Origin: Providencia alcalifaciens
Lineage (GTDB): Bacteria; Pseudomonadota; Gammaproteobacteria; Enterobacterales; Enterobacteriaceae
Direction of reading: 5' to 3'
NCBI RefSeq assembly: GCF_915403165.1
Contig: NZ_OU659204.1
Location: 2,232,001-2,296,000, forward strand
Length of the DNA stretch: 64,000 nucleotides
Positions 45,701-54,382 of the stretch are shown here, one piece after another. A model generated the notes under the pieces. The model was not told where the DNA came from. It saw only the letters and a program-made list of their open reading frames with translations, and did no database searches. Position numbers and translations under genes: made by a program. Numbering within the stretch: position 1 is the first letter of the stretch; each line of letters begins with the position of its first letter.

Positions 45701-46198
45701 GCACTGAAAGAAGGACGCGAACCATCTCTTGAGGATCTCACCAGTCAACAAACTGAAGTGGAACTGCGTATGCCAGTGCTACTGCCTGATGAGTATATCC
45801 ACGATGTGAATATCCGACTGTCTTTCTATAAACGTATTGCCAGCGCTAAAGATCAGGCAGAACTGGATGAGCTGCGTATCGAGCTTATTGACCGCTTTGG
45901 TACTTTACCTGATGCGGGTAAATTCTTGCTGTCGACAGCAGGCATTCGTTTACAAGCGCAAAAACTGGGCATGAAACGGATTGAAGCTCATGAGAAAGGC
46001 GGATTTATTGAGTTCAATGAACGCAACAAAGTCGACCCGATGTTCTTAATCAGCTTACTGCAAAATCAGCCGAAAACGTTCCGCATGGAAGGCCCAGTCC
46101 GTTTGAAATTCTTCCACGATTTAGCCGATAGAGCGACGCGTTTAGACTTTATCAAGCAGCTAGTCGCTGATTTTGATGAGCATCAGCTAGTGTCGTAG
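42752..46198 (+). CDS. mfd: Transcription-repair coupling factor Mfd
   Basis: 1148 aa DNA translocase that removes stalled RNA polymerase and recruits UvrA. The UvrB-homology part lies at about 1-350 (DWETLPYDNFSPHQEIISHRL). The RNA-polymerase interaction domain is at about 475-550 (LRPGQPVVHIEHGVGRYQGL). The superfamily-2 motor includes Walker A CGDVGFGKTEVAMRAA, DEEH box VVDEEHRFG, TATPIPRTLNMA, and RecG-like TRG motif region QLRGRVGRSHHQAYAYLL. A C-terminal autoinhibitory D7 domain follows. It is complete and full length, with a strong terminator after it. Confidence 0.98.
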   Translation: MSSNYRYELPSRAGDVRHLGCLIGAAGPLECAEMIERHQGPVVIVTRDMQNALRVRDELQQFTQHPIETLSDWETLPYDNFSPHQEIISHRLSTLYRLPTLQKGALILPVNTLMQKVCPADFLTGHALVMAKGDKLSRDSLRDELDKAGYRHVEQVLEHGEYAIRGALLDLFPMGSDLPFRIDFFDDEIDSLRTFDVDTQRTLEEVSAINLLPAHEFPTDKDAIERFRSQWRERFEVRRDPEHIYQQVSKNTLPSGIEYWQPLFFAEPLPSLFEYLPANTLFVSQNLQEPAERFQQDTQQRYESRGVDPMRPLLPPAELWLTVEQLNQNLKNWPRVQLSTEKLPKKAANTNLDYQPLPDISTQGQSKNPLEKLRQFTEQFDGTIVFSVESEGRRETVSELLARLKIRPEIINNYFGQTQDRFAITIGAAEHGFIQPESHRALICESDLLGERVVRRRSDQRRTINTDILIRNLAELRPGQPVVHIEHGVGRYQGLITLEAGGIPAEYLILTYAGEDKLYVPVSSLHLISRYAGGADDNAPLHKLGSDSWGRARQKAAEKVRDVAAELLDIYAQRAAKAGFAFKHDKEQYQEFCQGFPFETTTDQEMAINAVLSDMCQPLAMDRLVCGDVGFGKTEVAMRAAFLAINNDKQVAVLVPTTLLAQQHYDNFRDRFANWPVRIEMLSRFKTAKEQQQIISDTAEGKVDILIGTHKLLQSDIQWKDLGLLVVDEEHRFGVRHKERIKAMRADVDILTLTATPIPRTLNMAMSGMRDLSIIATPPARRLAVKTFVRQYDDLVVREAILRETLRGGQVYYLYNDVENIEKAKARLEALVPEARFVVGHGQMRERELERVMTDFHHQRFNVLICTTIIETGIDIPTANTIIIERADHFGLAQLHQLRGRVGRSHHQAYAYLLTPHPKAMTTDAQKRLEAISSLEDLGAGFALATHDLEIRGAGELLGEDQSGQMTTIGFTLYMELLESAVDALKEGREPSLEDLTSQQTEVELRMPVLLPDEYIHDVNIRLSFYKRIASAKDQAELDELRIELIDRFGTLPDAGKFLLSTAGIRLQAQKLGMKRIEAHEKGGFIEFNERNKVDPMFLISLLQNQPKTFRMEGPVRLKFFHDLADRATRLDFIKQLVADFDEHQLVS

Positions 46199-46218
46199 GG
46201 GCAGTCACTCTCAACAAA

Positions 46219-46256
46219 AAAGCCATCGATTCATTATGCTTCGATGGCTTTCTTTT
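46219..46256. terminator. Terminator between mfd and the Sel1 gene
   Basis: AAAGCCATCGA pairs perfectly with TCGATGGCTTT, followed by CTTTT; A residues precede it, so it works in both directions. Confidence 0.9.
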
Positions 46257-46279
46257 ATATGGTTTTAACCAATAAATAA

Positions 46280-46642
46280 CTACTTTTTATTATCTATCAA
46301 ATGACCTATCGCTTCTAAGTGCCCCAGCGCGTCACTATTGCCCTGCGCCGCAGATTTTTGGAACCATTCTAAGGATTGGTGAGAGTCATCAGATAAACGC
46401 TCACTGGTTTCATACATTATTCCCATCATATATTGCGCTTGAGCATGCCCTTGGCTAGCCGCTTTTAGATACCACTCAATGGCTTTTTCTTCATTTTCTT
46501 CAACTCCTTCCCCCACATCATACAGGGTACCAACTTCGTACTGTGCATCGAGGTCGCCACTTTTGGCTTTCAACATGAGTTCATTAAATGAGGGAATATT
46601 GCGCGACGTGAAACCTAAAAATTCCAGTAATTTTTTAAGCAT
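46280..46642 (-). CDS. Sel1-repeat protein
   Basis: 120 aa, no signal peptide. It has about two to three Sel1-like (TPR-related) repeats: AKSGDLDAQYEVGTLYDVGEGVEENEEKAIEWYLKAASQGHAQAQYMMGIMYE, here spanning residues 28-80 in overlapping units, and SLEWFQKSAAQGNSDALGHL. Such solenoids bind proteins or peptides. It follows the YcfJ-like gene by 11 bp on the same strand, so the two are probably co-transcribed and may act together at the envelope, although this protein is predicted cytoplasmic. Confidence 0.82.
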   Translation of the reverse strand: MLKKLLEFLGFTSRNIPSFNELMLKAKSGDLDAQYEVGTLYDVGEGVEENEEKAIEWYLKAASQGHAQAQYMMGIMYETSERLSDDSHQSLEWFQKSAAQGNSDALGHLEAIGHLIDNKK

Positions 46643-46653
46643 GGTTTCTCTTT

Positions 46654-47256
46654 CTACTCAAATATTCCAAAGGTATTTTTGCCCGTTTTGACTTCCAGTA
46701 TGGTAGACGGTTGGTAAGCTTTTGGTAGGTCATCTGGCTTCATACAGTAAAATGGCAAAATGCTTTTTGCCCCTTCACGCAAGGTTTCACATGCCGCTTT
46801 ACTGGACATGGTTAAATCTAGCTGCCCATTTTCATTTAGAGGAATAAACACCGTTGGCTCATACGGCATTCTCACTTTACCAATCGTATCGCCAATACGG
46901 TAAATAACATCATACCCTACAATAATCTGCTCTAAACTCTTGGTGATCACGCAAGTTCTCGGTTCATTGTTGGAAAATGGTGGTAGCGACCTTCCTTGTA
47001 AGGACTGGATCATCAAAATAGTTCTGCACTCGCGTTGCGCAGGGTGCCAACGAGATAAAGACTCTTGCGTGAATGAGCCTAAAATACCCGTAACCGAACA
47101 GTTTTCATGTTCCACCATACGCGTTGCTCTAATGGGTTCGGTAGATAAAACAGTGGCAATTTTCACTTCGTCACTACGTACAAAAGAGAAATAAACAGCA
47201 GCAATTAGGCAAACAACAACGAATGCGGCTAACAACAACTTAATTTTTAGCTTCAT
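46654..47256 (-). CDS. YcfJ/UmoD-like protein without the glycine-zipper segment
   Basis: 200 aa with an N-terminal membrane anchor or signal (about 5-24). ATVLSTEPIRATR matches E. coli YcfJ (QVVSATPIKET), and GYDVIYRIGDTIGKVRM...IPLNENGQLDL matches the YcfJ C-terminus closely. Between them YcfJ has a Gly-zipper 2TM domain; here there is a polar, cysteine-containing stretch (ENCSVTGILGSFT...ECRTIL...PRTCVITK). An extra C-terminal tail with two cysteines follows. Proteus UmoD is the related protein that raises flhDC expression. In E. coli ycfJ is also next to ndh, which supports the link. Function here is an inference. Confidence 0.65.
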   Translation of the reverse strand: MKLKIKLLLAAFVVVCLIAAVYFSFVRSDEVKIATVLSTEPIRATRMVEHENCSVTGILGSFTQESLSRWHPAQRECRTILMIQSLQGRSLPPFSNNEPRTCVITKSLEQIIVGYDVIYRIGDTIGKVRMPYEPTVFIPLNENGQLDLTMSSKAACETLREGAKSILPFYCMKPDDLPKAYQPSTILEVKTGKNTFGIFE

Positions 47257-47771
47257 CGTTTGCCCTTTTATTAAATAGTGAGTGTGTTAGCTATTGTAGC
47301 TTATCTAGTATCAACTACATTAATTACATACAAGAAATATGGTTTTTTAGATTAGTCTGAATATGAGACATACATCTTATTTACTTACGCGTAATAAGTT
47401 TACCGCGAATAGTCGTAAATAATTAACTAAATCAATTTCAATATATTGCACCACATTAGAATATTCTCTATTTCTTTGTTTTTTAACAAAAAAACGAAGC
47501 CTACCAATTAATGTGTATTATGAGTGATTTAAATTTATAATATATCGCCTTTTTGTATTAAATCACACTTAACCCAAACTCATTAGGATAATTAGCTGAT
47601 TTTATGGCGTCTATTTAATGAATAAGTATTTAAAATATATGCGCCGTTTTAACTGGATATTATTATTTATTTTAAATACATCTTTATTCTGATTGGAGGA
47701 TACACACGATTATTCGCTGATAACCGTGTGTATCCTTACGATTGCAGTACCAAAAAAACAATCACTATCGA
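47257..47771. other. Intergenic region between ndh and the YcfJ-like gene
   Basis: 515 bp, A+T rich. It carries a perfect 12-bp inverted repeat near the ndh end (47697-47736) and presumably the promoter of the YcfJ-like/Sel1 pair. No gene seen. Confidence 0.6.
47697..47736 (-). terminator. Long inverted repeat after ndh
   Basis: AGGATACACACG and CGTGTGTATCCT form a perfect 12-bp stem with a 16-nt loop, 36 bp after the ndh stop. There is no T-run, so it may stabilise the mRNA or be a binding site. Confidence 0.5.
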
Positions 47772-49076
47772 TTAATGTAATTTCAGTTTAGGTCGAATAA
47801 TACGGTTAATGCTGCCAACTAGCATCATTAAACCCGTTTTTATATAGCCGTGTAATGCAATTTGGTGCATGCGATATAGGGAAATATAGACGAAACGAGC
47901 TATGCGTCCTTCTACCATCATATCTCCACGCATTAAGTTACCCATCAAGCTACCTACGGTACTAAAGCGAGATAACGAAACTAATGAACCATGATCTTTG
48001 TAAATGTAGTTTTTCAGTGGCTTATCTTTCATTAATGCCACGATATTGTCATAGCATAAGCTCGCCATTTGATGAGCGGATTGTGCTCTTGGTGGGACAA
48101 AGCCACCTTCCGGTTTTGCACAAGATGCGCAGTCACCAATGGCGAATATCCCATCATCCAACGTGGTTTGTAATGTCGGCTTAACCACCAATTGATTGAT
48201 GCGATTGGTTTCTAAACCTGCAATATCTTTCATAAAATCAGGTGCTTTGATCCCCGCAGCCCACACCATTAAGTCAGCATAAATTTTACCGTCTTCTTTG
48301 GTATTTAAGCCATCGGTATCCGCGCTTGTTACCATGGTTTTGGTTAACACTTTCACGCCCAATTTATTCAGTTCTTGGTGTGCTGCGCTTGAAATACGTG
48401 GAGGTAATGCAGGTAAAATACGCTCACCCGCTTCCACTAACGTCACATTTAACGCATCTGTGTCTAACCCTTTAAAACCATAGCTCGTTAACTGCTCAAC
48501 CGCATTATACAGTTCTGCAGAAAGCTCAACCCCCGTTGCCCCACCGCCGACAATAGCGATATTCACTTTTTCTTCCGCATTATCACGTACTGAATAACGC
48601 AAGAATAAATTCAGCATTTCATCGTGAAAACGGTGAGCTTGTGCAGGACTATCAAGGAAAATACAGTTTTCTTTTACGCCTGGGGTGCCAAAATCATTCG
48701 AGGCACTTCCCAACGCCATGACTAAAATATCGTAATCAATTTCACGCAATGGTACTAACAGCTCACCGTCTTTGTCACGTAATTCACCGAGAACCACTTT
48801 TTTGTTTTCTCGGTCGATATTTGTGAGGGAGCCTAATTGGAAGTGAAATGCATTGTGACGAGCATGGGCTAAATAACTGATAGCATCAACACCATCATCC
48901 AGTGAACCCGTCGCCACTTCATGAAGTAATGGTTTCCATAAATGACTTGGGTTACGGTCAATCAGCGTGATATCCGCACGTTTTTTACGCCCTAATTTAC
49001 GTCCTAAACGTGTTGCCAGTTCTAAACCACCAGCACCACCGCCTACAACAACGATTTTAGGTTGAGTTAAGGTCAT
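47772..49076 (-). CDS. ndh: Type II NADH:quinone oxidoreductase Ndh
   Basis: 434 aa single-subunit, non-proton-pumping NADH dehydrogenase on the inner face of the membrane. The FAD-binding motif is [19 protein letters not shown], the NADH-binding motif [17 protein letters not shown], and the second FAD motif [11 protein letters not shown]. The C-terminal part has the amphipathic membrane-binding region ([19 protein letters not shown]). In E. coli ndh is repressed by FNR without oxygen; a perfect FNR box lies 136 bp upstream here. Confidence 0.97.
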   Translation of the reverse strand: MTLTQPKIVVVGGGAGGLELATRLGRKLGRKKRADITLIDRNPSHLWKPLLHEVATGSLDDGVDAISYLAHARHNAFHFQLGSLTNIDRENKKVVLGELRDKDGELLVPLREIDYDILVMALGSASNDFGTPGVKENCIFLDSPAQAHRFHDEMLNLFLRYSVRDNAEEKVNIAIVGGGATGVELSAELYNAVEQLTSYGFKGLDTDALNVTLVEAGERILPALPPRISSAAHQELNKLGVKVLTKTMVTSADTDGLNTKEDGKIYADLMVWAAGIKAPDFMKDIAGLETNRINQLVVKPTLQTTLDDGIFAIGDCASCAKPEGGFVPPRAQSAHQMASLCYDNIVALMKDKPLKNYIYKDHGSLVSLSRFSTVGSLMGNLMRGDMMVEGRIARFVYISLYRMHQIALHGYIKTGLMMLVGSINRIIRPKLKLH

Positions 49077-49211
49077 ACGCCCCTCATATAAAATATATTA
49101 ATGTTATTTAAGATTTCTAATAACAAAAAACTTAAATAACACTAATTCACCGTCTTTTATTTTGTTCGGGTTTGAAGAATATCATGTCTGGTCATTTGGT
49201 CATACCAAATG

Positions 49212-49225
49212 TTGATGCAAATCAA
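49212..49225. promoter_or_regulatory. Perfect FNR box upstream of ndh
   Basis: TTGATGCAAATCAA matches TTGAT-N4-ATCAA at all ten positions. A further half-site, TTGAT, lies at 49231-49235. It is 136 bp from the ndh start codon, consistent with FNR repression as in E. coli. Confidence 0.75.
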
Positions 49226-49312
49226 CTTAGTTGATTATTATGACAACGATCACGCTCGTCAAATCATTTTTTGAAAAAAAAGAAACGAGTCAGCTTTATT
49301 TAACTTAGAGAC

Positions 49313-49345
49313 AAAAAAGCCCGAGAATGGCGTTATTCTCGGGCT
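49313..49345 (-). terminator. Rho-independent terminator of the 5'-nucleotidase/porin operon
   Basis: On the minus strand AGCCCGAGAAT pairs perfectly with ATTCTCGGGCT, followed by TTTTT, 28 bp after the 5'-nucleotidase stop codon. Confidence 0.9.
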
Positions 49346-49373
49346 TGGAAACCTAGCATTTTGTGAGGGTATT

Positions 49374-50993
49374 TTACTTCACTTTCTTAATACGCTCGTC
49401 CGTCGGTAACTGAATTGGCGAGTTATCTTTGAAGTATTTCATCAACGCTTCGTTATCCGGCAGGCTATAAATACGGTCTTTACCTTGTTTAAAGGTAGAG
49501 AAACGGCTACCACCCGTTGCCAGAAACTCATTGGCAGCGACACGATAGCTTTTCTTCATATCGATTGGCTTGCCATTTAATTTCATGGAGCCTGTAATCA
49601 CTTTATCGCCTACCGCACGACTGTCATCCCATTCATAATAAAAACCGTGGGAAACTGGCATGACTTGCGGGCGTTCACGATCCCACTGTTGCTCTAACGC
49701 TTGTTTAATTTGCGCCCCAGTTAATGATTGTGTAACGACCACATTCGAGAATGGCTGCACCGTAAAGATATCACCGTAGGTCAGCTCCCCTGCTTTGAGA
49801 TCAGCACGAATGCCACCGCTGTTCATAAAGGCAATTTGAGCACCGCCAGCATCTGGTGTCGCTGCAGCATACAGCTGAGCATCAGCGATAATTTTACCTA
49901 ATGTTGAATCACCACCCGACGCTAATTTTTTATCCGCAGGTGCACTCAAAATCCCCATGACTTGTTCAGCAATCGGTTTGGAGATGCGTTCATAGTTTTG
50001 GATAAAGCGGCTTAATTGAGGATCTTTCTCATAACGGCTTGTTTCAACCGGGATATTTTTCGCATTAATGCTGATGATATCGTTGGTTTTTCTATCAATT
50101 TCAATATTCAATTGAGACAGTAATGTCCCGTTAGATTGTGCTGAAATGACTTTCTTACCATTAATATCACAGTTATACGCTTGATGTGTATGCCCGCTCA
50201 CCACAAAGTCCACATCGGCATCGAGCTGCTTAACAATCTCGACAATAGGCCCTTTGATATTGTCGCAACGGTTAATATCTTTAACCTTGGTATCCACTTG
50301 CTGAGTTGCTCCTTCGTGGATCAACACACCGATACTGCGAATACCTTGCGCCTTAAGCAATTTCACCTGTTGGTTAATGGTTTCGGCTTCATTTTTAAAC
50401 TCTAAGCCTGCGGTACCACTTGGCGTAACGATGGCAGGCGTTCCTTCCAGCGTTAAACCAATAAATGCCATTGGCACGCCATCAAATTTCTTAACATAAT
50501 AAGATGGGAATAGCGTTTCACCGGTCTCTTTGACAATCACGTTCGCGGCTAAATAGTTAAAGTCAGCACCAGCAAAAGACTCTTTACCCACACAGCCTGC
50601 GGTTGGGTGGCATCCGCCATTTTGCTTTCTCAGTAACTCGACTTTACCTTTATCGAACTCATGGTTGCCGACTGCACTGGTCTCAAGACCAATTGCGCTA
50701 AGCGCTTCAATGGTTGGCTCATCGTAGAACATCGATGACAGTAATGGACTCGCACCCACTAAATCCCCTGCGCCCACAATGATGGTGTTGTCGTTTTCCG
50801 CTTTTAATTGCTTGACCAGTGTCGCAATGGATTCGATTCCACCGAGTTTACCATCCCCCGGCGCTTGTAATGCACCGTGGAAATCGTTAATACCAATGAC
50901 TTGAACTTTTACGGTATCGCTCTGTTTCGTGGCACAGCCTGCTAATAAAGCACCTGATACCAGCAATGTCACTAAACTGATTTTATGATTCAT
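49374..50993 (-). CDS. Lipoprotein 5'-nucleotidase / UDP-sugar hydrolase (UshA family)
   Basis: 539 aa. The signal ends in a clear lipobox, LVSGALLAGC, so unlike E. coli UshA it is membrane-anchored. The metallophosphatase domain has GINDFHGAL, GAGDLVGASP, AVGNHEFDKG and SGHTHQAYN. The C-terminal substrate domain has IAFMNSGGIRADL, GELTYGDIFTVQPFSN and EFLATGGSRFSTF. It should strip phosphate from extracytoplasmic nucleotides or NAD-derived compounds. It starts 17 bp after the OprD-like porin gene, so porin and enzyme probably form one operon. Confidence 0.9.
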   Translation of the reverse strand: MNHKISLVTLLVSGALLAGCATKQSDTVKVQVIGINDFHGALQAPGDGKLGGIESIATLVKQLKAENDNTIIVGAGDLVGASPLLSSMFYDEPTIEALSAIGLETSAVGNHEFDKGKVELLRKQNGGCHPTAGCVGKESFAGADFNYLAANVIVKETGETLFPSYYVKKFDGVPMAFIGLTLEGTPAIVTPSGTAGLEFKNEAETINQQVKLLKAQGIRSIGVLIHEGATQQVDTKVKDINRCDNIKGPIVEIVKQLDADVDFVVSGHTHQAYNCDINGKKVISAQSNGTLLSQLNIEIDRKTNDIISINAKNIPVETSRYEKDPQLSRFIQNYERISKPIAEQVMGILSAPADKKLASGGDSTLGKIIADAQLYAAATPDAGGAQIAFMNSGGIRADLKAGELTYGDIFTVQPFSNVVVTQSLTGAQIKQALEQQWDRERPQVMPVSHGFYYEWDDSRAVGDKVITGSMKLNGKPIDMKKSYRVAANEFLATGGSRFSTFKQGKDRIYSLPDNEALMKYFKDNSPIQLPTDERIKKVK

Positions 50994-51010
50994 CTATTCA
51001 TTGCCCCCAA

Positions 51011-52360
51011 TTACATTTTAAAGCGATAAGTGGTTGTCATCGAACCGGATAACGAATGTGCGCGACGCGACTCACCATCATACAGTTTTGGTGTGGAGTT
51101 ATCAGACTCTTGCTGATGATGCCAGCCCATACCGCCACTTAATGAAACGGAAAGGTTCTCAGTTGGTTTCCAGTAGGTAAATAAGCCAACCTGACCTTGT
51201 TTTAAACGCTCACCTGAGTAAGAGAATTCACTGTAGTTACTGTTAGCCCCGACAGACCAAGTTGGGTTAACTTGATATTCGGCTTTTAACGCCAGCATGG
51301 TTTCACCATCACGAACATAGTCGATATCGGCGTAGGCTGGTGAATTAAAACGTCCACGAGTATTACCAATTGGGTTACGCGCAAATTGCCCTACACCATT
51401 GGTTTTATGTGCGGTGGTATGCGTGATGCCCGTCATTAAAGTCCATGGCGTTTCTGGAACGCGCCACTCAATTTCACCCGCATAGTGCCAAGCACGCTTA
51501 TCAAAGTTTTGTTTGCCACGTTTGGTATCTGTCGATGTACGCTTACCATCGCTACCGTATTCATGACCATAAATTTGAGAAGATAAGGTGATATCGGAGT
51601 TAAGTTTATATTTGATCTCTAAGCCTTGTTGACGGAAAACATCATCCGCCTGACCAATAAAATAAGAGGCTTTCAATGGTTTGGTGTTGTAGTTAATGCC
51701 ACCTGTAACCACATGGTTGATATCGTGATTGACACCATTTCCGTCACGGAAATACATTCTGTCAATATTCGGGCTATCTCGACGCATCACTTTGCCATCA
51801 AGATAAAGTAAATCTAAGTTCCAATCGCTAATTGCGGTGTTGGTATAATAACCATTATAGGTGTTTAAAGATAAACGCTGGGAGTTGGTAAAAATACCTG
51901 TATTTTTCAACGTGAACCAACCCGCTTTACCTTTGAAATTAACGGGTTCAAAGTCTAATTTAAATTTAGCGTAACGCTGACCAATTTTGTTATAGCCTTT
52001 CGCTTCACCATCATCGTTATATAAAATCGCTCGGGAGGCGAAGTCTTTACTTGCTGCCAGTTTGATCGCGCCATAATAAGAGGCATCAAACCCGATAAAA
52101 TCAGCAAAATATCCTGATTGGTAATCTAACTGAATATTCTGCCCCCAAGCTTGGGCAACTTGTTTTCTGTAACGTTGCTCATTGGCATCGTAACGGTTTT
52201 CTGACTTCAAGTATTTCCACATATTTCGTGTAGAAAGCTCTAATTCAGAGTCTGCAACAAATGAGTTTTCCTTGATGGCATTTTCCCAATCGCCAGCATT
52301 AGCCCCAAATGCAACGAAACAAGATGGAAACAATATTAACACTATTTTTTTGACTTTCAT
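51011..52360 (-). CDS. OprD/ChiP-like outer-membrane porin
   Basis: 449 aa. The signal peptide is MKVKKIVLILFPSCFVAFGANA. The mature start, ENAIKENSFVADSELELSTRNMWKYLK, and AWGQNIQLDYQSGYFADFIGFDASYYGAIKL, are the OprD-family signature: substrate-specific 18-strand barrels. It is rich in alternating Tyr/Trp strands. It ends TTYRFKM, with Phe two residues before the end rather than at the end. Co-transcription with a surface 5'-nucleotidase suggests nucleoside or sugar uptake, but this is not shown by sequence alone. Confidence 0.87.
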   Translation of the reverse strand: MKVKKIVLILFPSCFVAFGANAGDWENAIKENSFVADSELELSTRNMWKYLKSENRYDANEQRYRKQVAQAWGQNIQLDYQSGYFADFIGFDASYYGAIKLAASKDFASRAILYNDDGEAKGYNKIGQRYAKFKLDFEPVNFKGKAGWFTLKNTGIFTNSQRLSLNTYNGYYTNTAISDWNLDLLYLDGKVMRRDSPNIDRMYFRDGNGVNHDINHVVTGGINYNTKPLKASYFIGQADDVFRQQGLEIKYKLNSDITLSSQIYGHEYGSDGKRTSTDTKRGKQNFDKRAWHYAGEIEWRVPETPWTLMTGITHTTAHKTNGVGQFARNPIGNTRGRFNSPAYADIDYVRDGETMLALKAEYQVNPTWSVGANSNYSEFSYSGERLKQGQVGLFTYWKPTENLSVSLSGGMGWHHQQESDNSTPKLYDGESRRAHSLSGSMTTTYRFKM

Positions 52361-53239
52361 TTAAATTAAACCTAGTCGTGATTATTAGAATATAACTACC
52401 CGCACCCAATTTTTATTGGGCGTTATGACACCTTGCTATCTTTCAATAAGTAACAATTTCATTTAGCTTTAATTACTGCAATAGTCTTTAATGATTATTT
52501 AATTTAAGTTTCACCCTCTATTCTTTAAGCGCAATTTATTTTTTGGCATTAAGAATAAAATTTTAATTATTTTACAAGTCGAAATAATTAATCTAAACAT
52601 ATTGATTTGATTTAAGTTAACTCCATAATTTTAGACTTGTTTGGGCGATATTCAACCGCACTCTTAAGGAGCGTTTTGAGTTGATATTCATAATGAAAAG
52701 CATGCTAACGTAATTTTGTGTCAATTAACACGATCAGCGTCACAACAAACTAGATACATTGCAAATCACACATCATTCGATGTGATGTTAATCACTTTAT
52801 AGGCTATTACATCTATTAATTGAACTCCATATTTAAACAATAACTTTGCTATTTTAATCATCTATATTTTAATGAAATGTTATTTACTAAAGTTAAATAA
52901 CATTTTTATTTAAACCAATAACATTAATCCATAACCTAGATCTTCAATTTAAATAAATCTCTAAGTCAATCATTCTGTTTTTAAGCGATATACTGGTTTG
53001 AACAGTTGAAATGAAGAATATTTATCGTACATAAAGAGATTATTTAACGCCAGTCTATAATTATAACTAGGAATTATTCCTAGTTCATTCCATACATTAG
53101 CTAATATTGATGCACATTTTTTACACATATATTGAATATAGATACAGTATTACTAATCAAATATGACAATCAAATTCCTTTTTCATACTCAATTTATACC
53201 AATAAAGTTACCCGTAACTTATTCAGTGAGTTTAAGATA
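52361..53239. other. Very long upstream region of the porin/5'-nucleotidase operon
   Basis: About 880 bp, very A+T rich, between the porin start and the nagZ terminator; with that terminator the gap between genes is 931 bp. It includes a near-perfect CRP site at 52781-52796 and several A/T tracts. I found no convincing ORF on either strand. It suggests complex regulation or a long leader. Confidence 0.6.
52781..52796. promoter_or_regulatory. CRP-binding-site-like palindrome
   Basis: TGTGA-TGTTAA-TCACT matches 9 of 10 positions of TGTGA-N6-TCACA. It lies about 420 bp upstream of the porin start. A second TGTGAT/ATCACA inverted pair overlaps it on the left (52766-52786). Confidence 0.6.
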
Positions 53240-53272
53240 AAAAAAAACCGATGGGTCATTATCCCATCGGTT
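53240..53272 (-). terminator. Rho-independent terminator of nagZ
   Basis: On the minus strand AACCGATGGG pairs perfectly with CCCATCGGTT, followed by nine T residues. Confidence 0.92.
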
Positions 53273-53291
53273 CATTTTCAACGCGATTTAA

Positions 53292-54317
53292 TTAGCGATT
53301 ACGGTGTTCTTGCCATTTTTCATGTAGTTCGACTAACTGACGGTGACTTTGCTTCCAACGATCCACAGATTGCAGCTCATTCAATGAATATTGACGGCCA
53401 CTGTGATACAGCTTAGAAGCGCGGCTATCACTTTGTTTCGGTAAATTATCCAGAACACTCACCGCACCTTCACGATTATTACAAACAAGGATCATGTCAC
53501 AGCCCGCGTTCAATGATGCTTTCGCTCTCTCAGGATAACTTCCCATAATCGCAGCACCTTCCATCGATAAGTCATCAGAGAAGATAACGCCATCGAAGCC
53601 AAGCTGCTCACGTAATACTGATTTTAACCAGAATGGTGAACCACTCGCAGGGCGATCATCAGCTTGAGTATAAACCACATGGGCAGGCATAATCGCATCA
53701 AGCAATTCACGCTGAATAAAATCTTTAAAAATAGACATATCCTTGCCGCGAATTTGCTCTAATGGGCGATCATCTCGTGGCGTTTCTTTATGGGAATCGG
53801 CTTTGACGGCCCCATGCCCTGGGAAGTGTTTACCTGTGGTTTTCATTCCTGCACTGTGCATACCGCGAATAAAACGCTCTGCCATCACCATCGCAATTTC
53901 AGGATCTGCGTGGAATGAACGCTCACCAATGGCGATGCTTTCGTGCCCTAAATCTAATACCGGTGCAAAGCTAATATCGATATCCATAGCAATCATTTCT
54001 GCCGCCATTAACCAGCCTGCTTCTTGTGCTAATTTAGCACCGTCCATCTGATTGTTCAGTGCAGCAAAAGCTTGCGCGGAAGGTAATGCGGTAAATCCAT
54101 CACGAAAACGCTGTACACGGCCACCTTCTTGATCCACAGCAATCAATAAACGGTGCCTTGATGCATCACGGATTTGTCGCACTAACTCACGCAACTGTGC
54201 CGCATCATGGAAGTTACGGGTAAATAAAATCAACCCGCCTACCAGTGGATGAGCTAAAATTTCACGCTCTTCGTTGTCCAGTTCATAGCCCTGAACATCC
54301 AGCATTATCGGACCCAT
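53292..54317 (-). CDS. nagZ: Beta-N-acetylhexosaminidase NagZ
   Basis: 341 aa cytosolic family-3 glycoside hydrolase in peptidoglycan recycling; its anhydro-muropeptide products feed AmpC induction. [13 protein letters not shown] is seen as [13 protein letters not shown], the His-Asp catalytic dyad is in [18 protein letters not shown], and the nucleophile Asp is in [16 protein letters not shown] 54317 ([13 protein letters not shown]), behind GAGG, matches E. coli; the frame is open to 54386. It is downstream of thiK on the same strand and is the last gene of the block. Confidence 0.97.
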   Translation of the reverse strand: MGPIMLDVQGYELDNEEREILAHPLVGGLILFTRNFHDAAQLRELVRQIRDASRHRLLIAVDQEGGRVQRFRDGFTALPSAQAFAALNNQMDGAKLAQEAGWLMAAEMIAMDIDISFAPVLDLGHESIAIGERSFHADPEIAMVMAERFIRGMHSAGMKTTGKHFPGHGAVKADSHKETPRDDRPLEQIRGKDMSIFKDFIQRELLDAIMPAHVVYTQADDRPASGSPFWLKSVLREQLGFDGVIFSDDLSMEGAAIMGSYPERAKASLNAGCDMILVCNNREGAVSVLDNLPKQSDSRASKLYHSGRQYSLNELQSVDRWKQSHRQLVELHEKWQEHRNR

Positions 54318-54382
54318 AACATGCCTCACTTGATTAATTTTCACAAATTCTCGTATATTCACGGAGATTTTATATTGCCCAA

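Noticed and set aside
53132..53416. Plus-strand ORF of 94 codons in the porin/nagZ gap.
   Set aside because: It runs through the nagZ terminator and into the nagZ coding region in antisense; there is no ribosome-binding site or family pattern.
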